DNA from: Aliiruegeria lutimaris
GTDB taxonomy: Bacteria; Pseudomonadota; Alphaproteobacteria; Rhodobacterales; Rhodobacteraceae
Direction: 5' to 3'
NCBI RefSeq assembly: GCF_900099935.1
Contig: NZ_FNEK01000013.1
Span: 32,701-96,700, forward strand
Length of the DNA: 64,000 bases
Shown: in pieces, positions 52,705 through 60,283 of the stretch
Layout of the letters: each line of letters opens with the position of its first letter
How positions within the stretch are numbered: position 1 is the stretch's first letter
Position numbers and translations under genes: made by a program
The notes under the pieces: model-generated
Database searches by the model: none
Seen by the model: the letters and a program-made list of their open reading frames with translations, nothing else
Told to the model about the DNA's origin: nothing

Positions 52705-53697
52705 TCAAGAAATCCCCGAGGCGCGCAGTGCCTCGATCACCAGCCGCCCTGTCCGGCGTTCCGCCGAGGGGTGCGTGCTGCGATATTCGTTCAGTCGAAA
52801 TGTCGGAAAACGGCGCATCAACTCCGCCGCGGTCGCCCGTGCCCCGTCGCCGTCGCCGAGGCAATGCTGGGCGGCGATCTTGGTGCGCAGGGTTGAAATA
52901 TGCCGGTCATTGGCCGAGAGGCTGCGCTCCGCGAAGTCCAGGGCACGGTCGAAATTGCCTGCCGCCAGATGGGCCGAGCTGGCCAGTGAATCGAAGTAAT
53001 AGCCGAACGGGTCGATGGGCGAGAGGCGCCGCGCCGTGTCGGTCGCCTGCACGGCGCCCGTCCCGTCATCCTGGAAGGCCAGCAGCGCCCCGCGCAGCAG
53101 CCAGCTCAGGCTCTCGTTCGGGTTGCGGTCGAGGGCCGCGGTGTAGCGCCGGTCCGCCTCGTCGATCTCGCCCAGGATATTGGCATGGGCAAAACCGTCG
53201 ATGGTCAGCGCGAAGCTGGAATCGGGGTCGAGATCGAGCGCGCGGGCGGTACAGTCCAGCGCCCGCTGGGTATCGCTCCCCCGGTCGGTGGAATAGCCCT
53301 TGAAGACGTTGAGGATGTGCCATTTTCCGAGCCAGGCATGGACATCGGTCGAACGCGGGGCGCGGGCGGCGCTCTCTTCGAGATATTGCCGCGCGGTCAG
53401 GAAATCGCGCAACGCGCGGCGGTGCATTGAGGCGACACCGGCAATCAGCAATTCATGATCGGCAATCTCGGGCAGGGTCAGCCCGCGCAGGTTGCGCAGC
53501 GTGGTCTGCGCCACCGAGCGCCCGATGGCCTGCAGAACATCGGCCAGCCGCTCCGGAAGCGCCATCGTTGCCGCGGCCTCGGCGACAAGGATATTGCGAT
53601 TCCACAGGATCTCGCCGGTCGCGACATCGAGGAAATCGAAATCGCAGATCACGTCCGCTCCGGAGCGCCGGATCGTTCCGGTCACGAGGTAATCCAC
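52705..53697 (-). pseudogene. 3' half of a frameshifted SARP/TPR regulator: TolB-N-like and TPR domains
   Basis: This frame (330 residues from GTG 53697) starts DYLVTGTIRRSGADVICDFDF, the usual continuation of a TolB-N/FlgO-like domain after an AD[VI]RxxLG segment. TPR-type helices follow (ALDLDPDSSFALTIDGFAHANILGEIDEADRRY, AALDRNPNESLSWLLRGALLAFQDDGTGAVQA). The missing front half is in the other frame, 53682-54359. Loss of one G in the run at CTCGGGTGGATT (around 53690-53696) would explain the break. The split could be real or a sequencing error. The protein is expected as one polypeptide of about 555 residues. Confidence 0.75.
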
Positions 53698-54359
53698 CCG
53701 AGCGTTGCGCGCACATCGGCGATATCGATCATCCGCTGCGCCATCGCCCGGCCCGACAGATGCGAGATCACGGTGAGCAGGGTGGAGCGGGAGAGCGAGC
53801 GGCAGATTTCCTCGGCAACCCAGTCGCCGGTGACGCTCAGGGCCGTGTCGCCGTCCGGCGCGGCAAGCGGCAGCGCGCTGATGCGCGGGCGCAGCCGGAC
53901 CGCGCCGCCCTGGCTTGCACGTCCGAGGGCTGCGAGCTGGTCGGGCCGTGCGCGCAGCGCATCGCGCCAGGCGACGAAACCCGGCTCGCGCACGTTGAGG
54001 TCATTGAGAAATGCGCCCTGTCCGGCGACGAAATGGGTGTTGTCGAGCGATAGCTGAACGTCGGTGGAGGTGGTATGCAACACCGTGTCGAAATCCGGGC
54101 CCATGATCTTGCGCAGGTCCGACAGCGCCCGGCGCAGGTTCTGGTGGCCGCTGTCGTAATCGGAGGCCCCCCAGAGCGTCTCCTGCAGGTTGGCGCGCGA
54201 GCGCCGGCCCATCGGCGCCGTGGCCAGCAGGGCGAAGAGCGCCCGGTGCTTGGCCCCGCGAATCTCGATACGCTCGCCGCCGATCAGGCAGACGTAACAG
54301 GTCCCGAAAAGGGAAATCTCGAGCTTCGGCGCCAAAGCGTCCTCCATGGCCAATGGCAT
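53682..54359 (-). CDS. 5' half of a frameshifted SARP/OmpR-type regulator
   Basis: A 225-residue product. From about residue 15: LEISLFGTCYVCLIGGERIEI, GAKHRALFALLATAP, then RRSRANLQETLWGASDYDSGHQNLRRALSDLRKIMG. This is the winged-helix DNA-binding domain of SARP-type regulators. It continues into a linker and the beginning of a TolB-N-like domain (WVAEEICRSLSRSTLLTVISHLSG), then goes out of frame at ATLG|WITS. I use the ATG at 54359; ATG 54398 would overlap the putative operator. ATG 54347 is also possible. It is first in the operon with GGF peptide, PAP2-like protein and subtilase. Confidence 0.8.
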   Translation of the reverse strand: MPLAMEDALAPKLEISLFGTCYVCLIGGERIEIRGAKHRALFALLATAPMGRRSRANLQETLWGASDYDSGHQNLRRALSDLRKIMGPDFDTVLHTTSTDVQLSLDNTHFVAGQGAFLNDLNVREPGFVAWRDALRARPDQLAALGRASQGGAVRLRPRISALPLAAPDGDTALSVTGDWVAEEICRSLSRSTLLTVISHLSGRAMAQRMIDIADVRATLGWITS

Positions 54360-54393
54360 TTTCCTAGATGGTAAATACCACGCGACAAAGCGC

Positions 54394-54411
54394 TTCACGT
54401 TTTTTTCACGC
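54394..54411. promoter_or_regulatory. 11-bp-spaced TTCAC direct repeat, putative SARP operator
   Basis: TTCAC at 54394-54398 and 54405-54409 are 11 bp apart within TTCACGTTTTTTTCACGC. It matches 16 of 18 bases of the block at 49313-49330. It lies 35 bp upstream of the regulator start on the minus strand and 58 bp upstream of the divergent small gene at 54467, so it could control both. Confidence 0.6.
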
Positions 54412-54466
54412 GACGCCTGCTCGAATCCCGCCTTAGGTTCGGGGTCTGCCAGAGGTTAGAAAAGCG

Positions 54467-54670
54467 ATGACGAACGAAATGCAGGAAATGCCGCCTATCG
54501 AAAGCCTGTTCGATTTTTTCCAGCGTTGGGGCCTGTTGCGGCCGGAAATGGAGGCATTGCGTGCATCGGACCGGCTCGGTCCGCGCGAGCGGACAATCCT
54601 TGCCGCGCTGATCGACCTTGCCGACCGCGTCGGACCGGACGACCTGGCCCCGCAGGACTCAAAGGAATAG
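54467..54670 (+). CDS. Small divergent protein of unknown function
   Basis: A 67-residue protein: MQEMPPIESLFDFFQRWGL then RPEMEALRASDRLGPRERTILAALIDLADRVG and an acidic tail. It looks helical and acidic with no signal peptide. GAGG lies about 11 bp before the ATG. It is divergent from the SARP-type regulator and shares its control region, so it may be part of the same system; a partner or anti-regulator role is speculation. Confidence 0.6.
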   Translation: MTNEMQEMPPIESLFDFFQRWGLLRPEMEALRASDRLGPRERTILAALIDLADRVGPDDLAPQDSKE

Positions 54671-55274
54671 AGCCGGGTCAATCGCGCTGTGGCGCGACTT
54701 AAACACGGGGACATCCACGCTTCGAACTCTTTCCAAATCCGGGGAAAGGAGCCGACCGGGTTCAAGCTCCCTTTGCGCGCGTCGAAAGGGTGTGATGGAT
54801 CTGTTGTCCTGTTGTTGTCTTGGAAAACCATTCCCTGCCAGCGTAAACCGGCAGTCGCTGGGATGCATTGCCGAGAGGGACTGTCCTGAAAATGCCTTCG
54901 ACTCCACGAGGAGTCAGATCATCAGCGCCAGGATGAACGCCTTCTGCGCGTCCGTGAACTTCGATGATTTCATGCGTTTCCGCTCTTTTCCCAGCAAGGG
55001 AACTTCTCACGAAAAACTCTCACCGATTGCGGGGACGTTTTCGGCGATCACATAAGTCGCCGAAATGAGTCCCCGGTGGTGTCTGACCCGTTCTCTTGCG
55101 AGGGCCGCCGGTCAGGCTGCGCCCTTTTGAACGCGTGACACGCCCGTGAAAACCTGATTGATCACATGGCGCGCAAGCAACCTATCTGCTCGCCGCTCCA
55201 AAGGCGGGAGGCCGGGCTGCCTGCTCGCGAAGCCCAAATCGATCCGATACCCCGAACCCGCCGAGTCCGGCGTC
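54671..55274. other. 604-bp stretch without an intact gene; contains an IS3-type remnant
   Basis: No intact gene is supported here. Near the middle, at 54914-54973 on the minus strand, is the beginning of an IS3-family OrfA (see separate entry). A GTGTCTGACC-type segment lies near 55079-55088. The rest looks like intergenic and decayed DNA between the SARP/caspase region and the polyamine-type ABC operon. Confidence 0.6.
54914..54973 (-). mobile_element. IS3-family transposase OrfA remnant
   Basis: From an ATG at 54973 the minus strand reads MKSSKFTDAQKAFILALMI and then a stop. The first residues match the start of IS3-family OrfA proteins (M-K-x-S-K-F-T-D/E-A-Q-K-A-F-I-L), but the sequence ends after 19 codons. 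The remainder of the element is gone or not recognised. Confidence 0.6.
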
Positions 55275-56381
55275 ATGCAGACGGTAATGTCAGAAACAAG
55301 CAGTCAAAACGCGATCGACGTGCAGAATGCCGTGAAGCGGTTCGGCGATTTCACGGCTCTCAAGCAGATCTGCCTCGCGATCGCCGACAACGAGTTCTTC
55401 ACGCTCCTGGGACCATCGGGCTGCGGGAAGACGACGCTGCTTCGCATCATCGCCGGTTTCGACGAAGTCACCGAAGGGTCGGTCCGGCTCTACGGCGAGG
55501 ATCTGGGCGCGCTGCCGCCCAATCGCCGTCCCGTGAACACCGTGTTCCAGAGCTATGCGCTGTTTCCGCATATGAGCGTGTTGCACAATGTCAGTTTCGG
55601 TCTGGAAATGCTCGGGAAATCGCCGGCGGAAGCACGGGAGCGTGCAGGGCGGATGCTGGAGCTGGTGCAGCTTTCGCAGTTTGCGGATCGCCGCCCCGGT
55701 CAACTTTCCGGCGGCCAGCAGCAGCGGGTCGCCCTTGCGCGCGCGCTTGCACCGCAGCCGAAGCTGCTGTTGCTGGACGAGCCCCTTTCCGCGCTCGACC
55801 TGAAGCTGCGCAAGGCGATGCGTATCGAACTCAAGCACTTGCAGCGGGAAACCGGCATCACCTTCGTCTTCGTTACCCACGACCAGGAGGAAGCGCTCAC
55901 CATGTCCGACCGCATCGCCGTGATGTCGGAAGGTGAACTGCAGCAGGTGGGCGCGTCGCGCGAGATCTACGAGCGTCCGTGCAATCGCTTCGTCGCCAAT
56001 TTCATCGGCGACACCAATCTGCTGGAGGTAACGGTGGACCGCATCGAGGGTGCGCGCGCGGCCTGTCACCTCGGCGGCGGCCATGCGCTGATCTGCGAGG
56101 CGGTGGAGGGGGTGCGCGACGGCGCAAGGGTACACTTGTCGGTGCGCCCGGAGCGGCTCTTTGCCACCGCCGAACCGACTGGGCCGGAAGCGCTGGCGGC
56201 GCGTGTGGTGGAGAATGTCTTCACCGGCACGGACATCACCAGCATCGTCGAACTGGCGCAGGGCCCACGCCTGACCCTGCGCAGCTCGAACTCGGAACGC
56301 GGCAACCGGCGGATCTTCGAGCAAGGTGCCACCTGTTTCGTCAATATGGAGGCGGGGGCCGGTCGGCTCCTGGTCGATTGA
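55275..56381 (+). CDS. potA: Spermidine/putrescine-type ABC transporter ATP-binding protein
   Basis: A 368-residue ATPase. Walker A is LLGPSGCGKTTLLRII near residue 45; the signature is LSGGQQQRVALARALA, and Walker B is LLLLDEPLSALDLKLR; the H-loop is VTHDQEEAL. A C-terminal TOBE-type domain (about 280-368) follows, as in PotA/FbpC. The start may be the ATG at 55275 or 55287; neither has a strong ribosome-binding site, and the frame is open further upstream without similarity. It overlaps the permease gene by one base (TGATG). Confidence 0.93.
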   Translation: MQTVMSETSSQNAIDVQNAVKRFGDFTALKQICLAIADNEFFTLLGPSGCGKTTLLRIIAGFDEVTEGSVRLYGEDLGALPPNRRPVNTVFQSYALFPHMSVLHNVSFGLEMLGKSPAEARERAGRMLELVQLSQFADRRPGQLSGGQQQRVALARALAPQPKLLLLDEPLSALDLKLRKAMRIELKHLQRETGITFVFVTHDQEEALTMSDRIAVMSEGELQQVGASREIYERPCNRFVANFIGDTNLLEVTVDRIEGARAACHLGGGHALICEAVEGVRDGARVHLSVRPERLFATAEPTGPEALAARVVENVFTGTDITSIVELAQGPRLTLRSSNSERGNRRIFEQGATCFVNMEAGAGRLLVD

Positions 56382-57304
56382 TGGCAGGTGGAACAGTGAG
56401 CGGCAGCACCGCGAGCAGCACGTACAGGGAGGCCCGCGGTTGGCTGCTCCTGCCGGCCTGGTCGGTCCTGCTCTTCTTCTCGCTGGCGCCGGTCATCATG
56501 ATGCTGATCTATTCCTTCCTCACGAAGGAACATCGCGGTGGCGTGATCTGGGAGTTCTCGCTTTCCGCCTATGACCAGTTCTTCCTCGATCGCGGGTTGT
56601 TCGGAGACGAGCCCCCGCGCATCCAGTGGACCTATATCGCCATTTTCTGGCGCTCTATCTGGCAGGCGGGCGCGGCGACGCTCATGAGCCTGGTTGTCGG
56701 CTTTCCCACCGCATATTTCATCGCCACGCGCCCCGCGACGGCGCGCCCGCTCTGGGTGTTCCTGATCACGATCCCCTACTGGGTGAACTTGCTGATCCGT
56801 ACCGTTTCGATGAAATTCCTGCTGCGGGAACAGGGGCCGTTGAACGATTTCCTGCAGTGGACAGGCGCAATCGACAGCCCGCTGCAGATCGTGAACACCA
56901 ATCTCGCCGTGCAGATTGGCCTGTTCTATTCCTACCTCCCCTTCATGGTGCTGCCGATCTACGCGGCCGTGGAACGCTATGACTTCGCGCTCTCGGAAGC
57001 GGCGGCGGATCTCTACGCGTCGAAATGGACGACGCTGCGGCGTATTCTCCTGCCGGCGGTAAAGCCGGGCGTTATCGCCGGCTGCATCCTCGTCTTCGTG
57101 CCCTCGCTCGGCTCCTTCCTTGCGCCGGACCTGCTCGGCGGGGCTCGGAATTTCATGATCGGCTCGCTGATCGAAGAGCAGTTCAAGGGCAATGCCGGCA
57201 ACTGGCCCTTCGGTGCCGCCGCCTCGATGATCCTGCTAACACTCGTGCTGCTGTTGCTGCTCGTTTTCGCGCGCCAACAGGCGCGTGCGGAAAGGCGGTC
57301 GTAA
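56381..57304 (+). CDS. potB: Spermidine/putrescine-type ABC permease, first subunit
   Basis: A 307-residue permease with six hydrophobic segments, starting WLLLPAWSVLLFFSLAPVIMM. The EAA loop, SEAAADLYASKWTTLRRILLPAVKPG, near residue 205 contacts the ATPase. PYWVNLLIRTVSMKFLL is typical of PotB-like subunits. The ATG at 56381 overlaps the potA stop; a GTG at 56397 is another option. The second permease gene follows after 3 bp. Confidence 0.93.
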   Translation: MAGGTVSGSTASSTYREARGWLLLPAWSVLLFFSLAPVIMMLIYSFLTKEHRGGVIWEFSLSAYDQFFLDRGLFGDEPPRIQWTYIAIFWRSIWQAGAATLMSLVVGFPTAYFIATRPATARPLWVFLITIPYWVNLLIRTVSMKFLLREQGPLNDFLQWTGAIDSPLQIVNTNLAVQIGLFYSYLPFMVLPIYAAVERYDFALSEAAADLYASKWTTLRRILLPAVKPGVIAGCILVFVPSLGSFLAPDLLGGARNFMIGSLIEEQFKGNAGNWPFGAAASMILLTLVLLLLLVFARQQARAERRS

Positions 57305-57307
57305 CCG

Positions 57308-58114
57308 ATGGCAGGACGCACCAATCTTCGGACTATTCCGGGCTTTCGCGCACTGACGCTCCTCTGCCTGTTCGTGCTCTATGCCCCGCTGATCGTCGTC
57401 ACCGTCTACAGCTTCAACGCCTCCGCCTCGATCACCAACTGGGAAGGGCTAAGCTTGCGCTGGTACTGGGATGTCTTCACCGGCCCCGATAGCGGCAAGT
57501 TCAAGACCGCCGCGGCGAACAGCTTTCTTATCGCCGTCTCGGCGGCCACGATCTCCACCACCATCGCCACGCTGGCTGCAACCGGCATGATCCGAACGGG
57601 GCGCTTCCGGGCGCGCACGCTCTCCTTTGGCCTGATCTCGTTGCCGCTTATGGTGCCCGAGATCGTCACTGCCGTGGCGACGCTGATCTTCTTCAACGCC
57701 ATCGCGCTCGAACGCGGGCTTCTGTCCATCCTTATCGCGCATGTCGTCTTCTGCATCCCCTTCGCCTATCTGCCGATCTCTGCGCGGATGCAGGGGATCG
57801 GACCCGCCTACGAGGAGGCCGCGCTCGATCTCTACGCCACGAAACGGCAGACCTTCACGCGCATCCTTCTGCCGCTGATGGCACCCGGCATCGTGTCGGG
57901 CTACCTGCTCGCCTTCATTGTCAGCCTCGACGACTTCATCATCACCAATTTCGTCAAGGGCGCGGGTGTGGAGACCCTGCCCACGGCGATCTTCGGCGCC
58001 GTGAAGCGGGGCATCCAGCCCAACATAATGGCGATTTCGACCCTGCTTCTGGGCCTGTCCATCCTGCTGGTCACGCTGTCCTGGCTGGTGAGCAGATCCG
58101 ACACCACGAAATGA
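57308..58114 (+). CDS. potC: Spermidine/putrescine-type ABC permease, second subunit
   Basis: A 268-residue permease with six hydrophobic segments. [19 protein letters not shown] is at the N-terminus, [19 protein letters not shown] in the middle, and the EAA loop [27 protein letters not shown] near residue 160. [20 protein letters not shown] near 205 is a PotC signature. It lies between potB and the binding-protein gene in an operon. Confidence 0.93.
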   Translation: MAGRTNLRTIPGFRALTLLCLFVLYAPLIVVTVYSFNASASITNWEGLSLRWYWDVFTGPDSGKFKTAAANSFLIAVSAATISTTIATLAATGMIRTGRFRARTLSFGLISLPLMVPEIVTAVATLIFFNAIALERGLLSILIAHVVFCIPFAYLPISARMQGIGPAYEEAALDLYATKRQTFTRILLPLMAPGIVSGYLLAFIVSLDDFIITNFVKGAGVETLPTAIFGAVKRGIQPNIMAISTLLLGLSILLVTLSWLVSRSDTTK

Positions 58115-58134
58115 TCCAACAGAGGAGACATGTC

Positions 58135-59172
58135 ATGAAAAACACGTTTGCAAGGCTGGCCGCGACCACGGCCCTTGCCCTGGTTGCGACGGCTGCCGCA
58201 GCCGAAGAGAAAGTGGTTGTGTTCCACTTCTTCGAGTACATGCCGCAGGAGTTGATCGACAAGTTCACCGCCGAGACCGGTATCGAGATCGTCATGGATA
58301 CATACGATTCCAACGAGGCGATGCTGGCAACGCTCAAGGCGGGCGGCATGGGCACATATGATGTCTCTGTACCGGCCGATTACATGGTCAAGATCATGGC
58401 CGGCGAGGGCATGCTCGATGAGATCAAGGAAGGCGAGCTGGCCAACAAGGGCAATATCGAGCAGAAATGGCTCGACGTGGCCTTCGATGCGGGCCGCAAA
58501 TACTCCATCCCCTATCAGTGGGGATCGACCAGCTTCGCGGTGAACCGCGATGTTTATCAGGGCGATATCGCCACCACGGACATTCTCTTCGACAGCCCCG
58601 CCGAGCTTGCCGGCAAGGTCAACATGCTCGACACGCAGGGTGAGGTGATGGCCATGGCCGCCATCCATATGGGCATCGAGCAATGCAGCACCGATCGTGA
58701 CCAGCTCAAGGCGCTCAACGACATGCTGCAGGCCGCCAAGTCGAACTGGGTATCGTTCAACTCCGACACCGCCAAGGAAGTTCTGGTATCCGGCGATGCC
58801 GCCGCCGGGATGATCTGGAACGGCTTCAACGCCAAGGCGCGCGCCGAGGGTGCCAATACCGAATACGCATATCCGAAGCAGGGATATATCGTCTGGATGG
58901 ACAACATGGTGTTGCTCCAGGACGCGCCGAACCGCGCAAACGCGCTCAAGCTCATGGACTTCCTGCTGGAGCCGGAGAATGTCGCGATCCTGACAAACTG
59001 GACGCAGTATTCCGCGGGCATCGAGGGCGTCACCCCGCTTCTCGACGAGGAACTGCGCACCCTGCCCGAAGCCAACCCGCCCGCCGACGCCGGGCCCGGC
59101 ATCTTTATCGAGGCCTGCGACGCGGAAACCCAGGCCGTCTATGACCGCATCTGGACCGCCCTGAAGCAGTAG
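58135..59172 (+). CDS. potD: Spermidine/putrescine-type ABC substrate-binding protein
   Basis: A 345-residue periplasmic protein. The signal peptide is NTFARLAATTALALVATAAAA (cleavage before EEKVVVFHFF). HFFEYMPQELIDKFTAETGI near the mature N-terminus, YDVSVPADYMVKIM, and KYSIPYQWGSTSFAVNRD near 125 are PotD/PotF-type features. Acidic and aromatic residues that grip polyamines are placed as in this family, but the precise ligand is unknown. The ATG at 58135 was chosen because GAGGAG lies 9 bp upstream; a possible ATG at 58111 is weaker. Confidence 0.93.
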   Translation: MKNTFARLAATTALALVATAAAAEEKVVVFHFFEYMPQELIDKFTAETGIEIVMDTYDSNEAMLATLKAGGMGTYDVSVPADYMVKIMAGEGMLDEIKEGELANKGNIEQKWLDVAFDAGRKYSIPYQWGSTSFAVNRDVYQGDIATTDILFDSPAELAGKVNMLDTQGEVMAMAAIHMGIEQCSTDRDQLKALNDMLQAAKSNWVSFNSDTAKEVLVSGDAAAGMIWNGFNAKARAEGANTEYAYPKQGYIVWMDNMVLLQDAPNRANALKLMDFLLEPENVAILTNWTQYSAGIEGVTPLLDEELRTLPEANPPADAGPGIFIEACDAETQAVYDRIWTALKQ

Positions 59173-59190
59173 GCGCCACTGCGAAAGCAA

Positions 59191-59225
59191 AGCCGCCGCC
59201 TGCGACGCGGGCGGCGGCTCTTTTC
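59191..59225. terminator. Bidirectional terminator between potD and the polyol operon
   Basis: AGCCGCCGCC (59191-59200) and GGCGGCGGCT (59210-59219) form a perfect 10-bp stem with a 9-nt loop. CTTTTCC follows on the plus strand for potD. The convergent alcohol dehydrogenase gene ends at 59230 on the minus strand. Confidence 0.85.
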
Positions 59226-59229
59226 CAAC

Positions 59230-60219
59230 TTACCTCGCCTGGACCTTGAGCGTTCCTTCCGGACCCTGTTTCAGCAGAACCTTCGGAATCTCTTCAAGCG
59301 GGATTTCGTGAGAAACAAGGCGCGTCACGCTCGGACCGGTTGCCTTCAGGGCGGCGATCGCATCCGCGATATTGTGGTTGAGCGAATGCGCTCCCGCAAT
59401 CGTCAGCTGCCTGCGAAACACTTCGAAGGGCGAGATCTCGATACGGGCATCCGGCGGGCAGACACCGAAATAGAGCACCTTGCCGCCATTGGCGGTGTAG
59501 CCGGGCAGAGTTGCGGCCACCGCTGGCACGCCGGTCGCGTCAACGCAGAGATCCACGGAATGTTCAAGGGCGGCAATCTCGGCAGAGCCCGGGGCATAGG
59601 GCGTAAACCCGAAAGATTCGGCCAGTTCCAACCGGTGGGGGGCGAGGTCGACAAGTCCGATTTCTTCCACGCCGCGAGTCTTCAGCGCCATTGCCATCAG
59701 CAGGCCGATCGGCCCGGCGCCGACGACAAGCGCGTTCTCGACACCTTCCGTTCCAATCGCTTCGACACCATTGAGAACGCAGCCCATGGGTTCGGCCAGG
59801 GCTGCCGTGTTGAATGGCATGTCGCCAATGGCGACGAGATTCTCCGCTTTCACAGCGCTGTATTCTGCGAAACCACCATTGGTGGAGACGCCATAGGCAC
59901 CCAGCGTTTCGCAGAGATTGGCCAACCCCTTGCGGCAGGCGCGGCAATGGCCACAGCTCAGGTTCGGGTCCACCACCACGCGGTCACCGACTGCGAATTC
60001 GCTCACACCCTCGCCGAGTTCTTCGACCACACCCGCATATTCATGCCCGGGCACGAGCGGGAAGTCGGGCGTGCCATAGCGGCCGTGGAGCACGTCGATA
60101 TCGGTGTGGCAGACGCCGCTCGCCGCGACGCGGATCAACACTTCGCCGGGGGCGGGGCGCGGGGTTTCGATCTCGGAGAAGATGACCGAGCCCAACGCGT
60201 CGTAGACAACTGCTTTCAT
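59230..60219 (-). CDS. Zinc-dependent medium-chain alcohol dehydrogenase (polyol type)
   Basis: A 329-residue MDR enzyme. Catalytic zinc ligands are in GVCHTDIDVLHG and GHEYAGVVEELG (near residues 37 and 58). Structural zinc is bound by CGHCRACRKGLANLC (near 86-100), and VVGAGPIGLLMAMALK near 165 is the NAD-binding motif. It resembles sorbitol and other polyol dehydrogenases. It is last in the polyol operon, 64 bp after the mannitol dehydrogenase gene. Confidence 0.9.
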   Translation of the reverse strand: MKAVVYDALGSVIFSEIETPRPAPGEVLIRVAASGVCHTDIDVLHGRYGTPDFPLVPGHEYAGVVEELGEGVSEFAVGDRVVVDPNLSCGHCRACRKGLANLCETLGAYGVSTNGGFAEYSAVKAENLVAIGDMPFNTAALAEPMGCVLNGVEAIGTEGVENALVVGAGPIGLLMAMALKTRGVEEIGLVDLAPHRLELAESFGFTPYAPGSAEIAALEHSVDLCVDATGVPAVAATLPGYTANGGKVLYFGVCPPDARIEISPFEVFRRQLTIAGAHSLNHNIADAIAALKATGPSVTRLVSHEIPLEEIPKVLLKQGPEGTLKVQAR

Positions 60220-60283
60220 TTTTCGGGTCCAGTTTCGAGGGGAGAGAGTGGGGTGCCGCCGACTTGCGCCGGCGGCAACTGCT

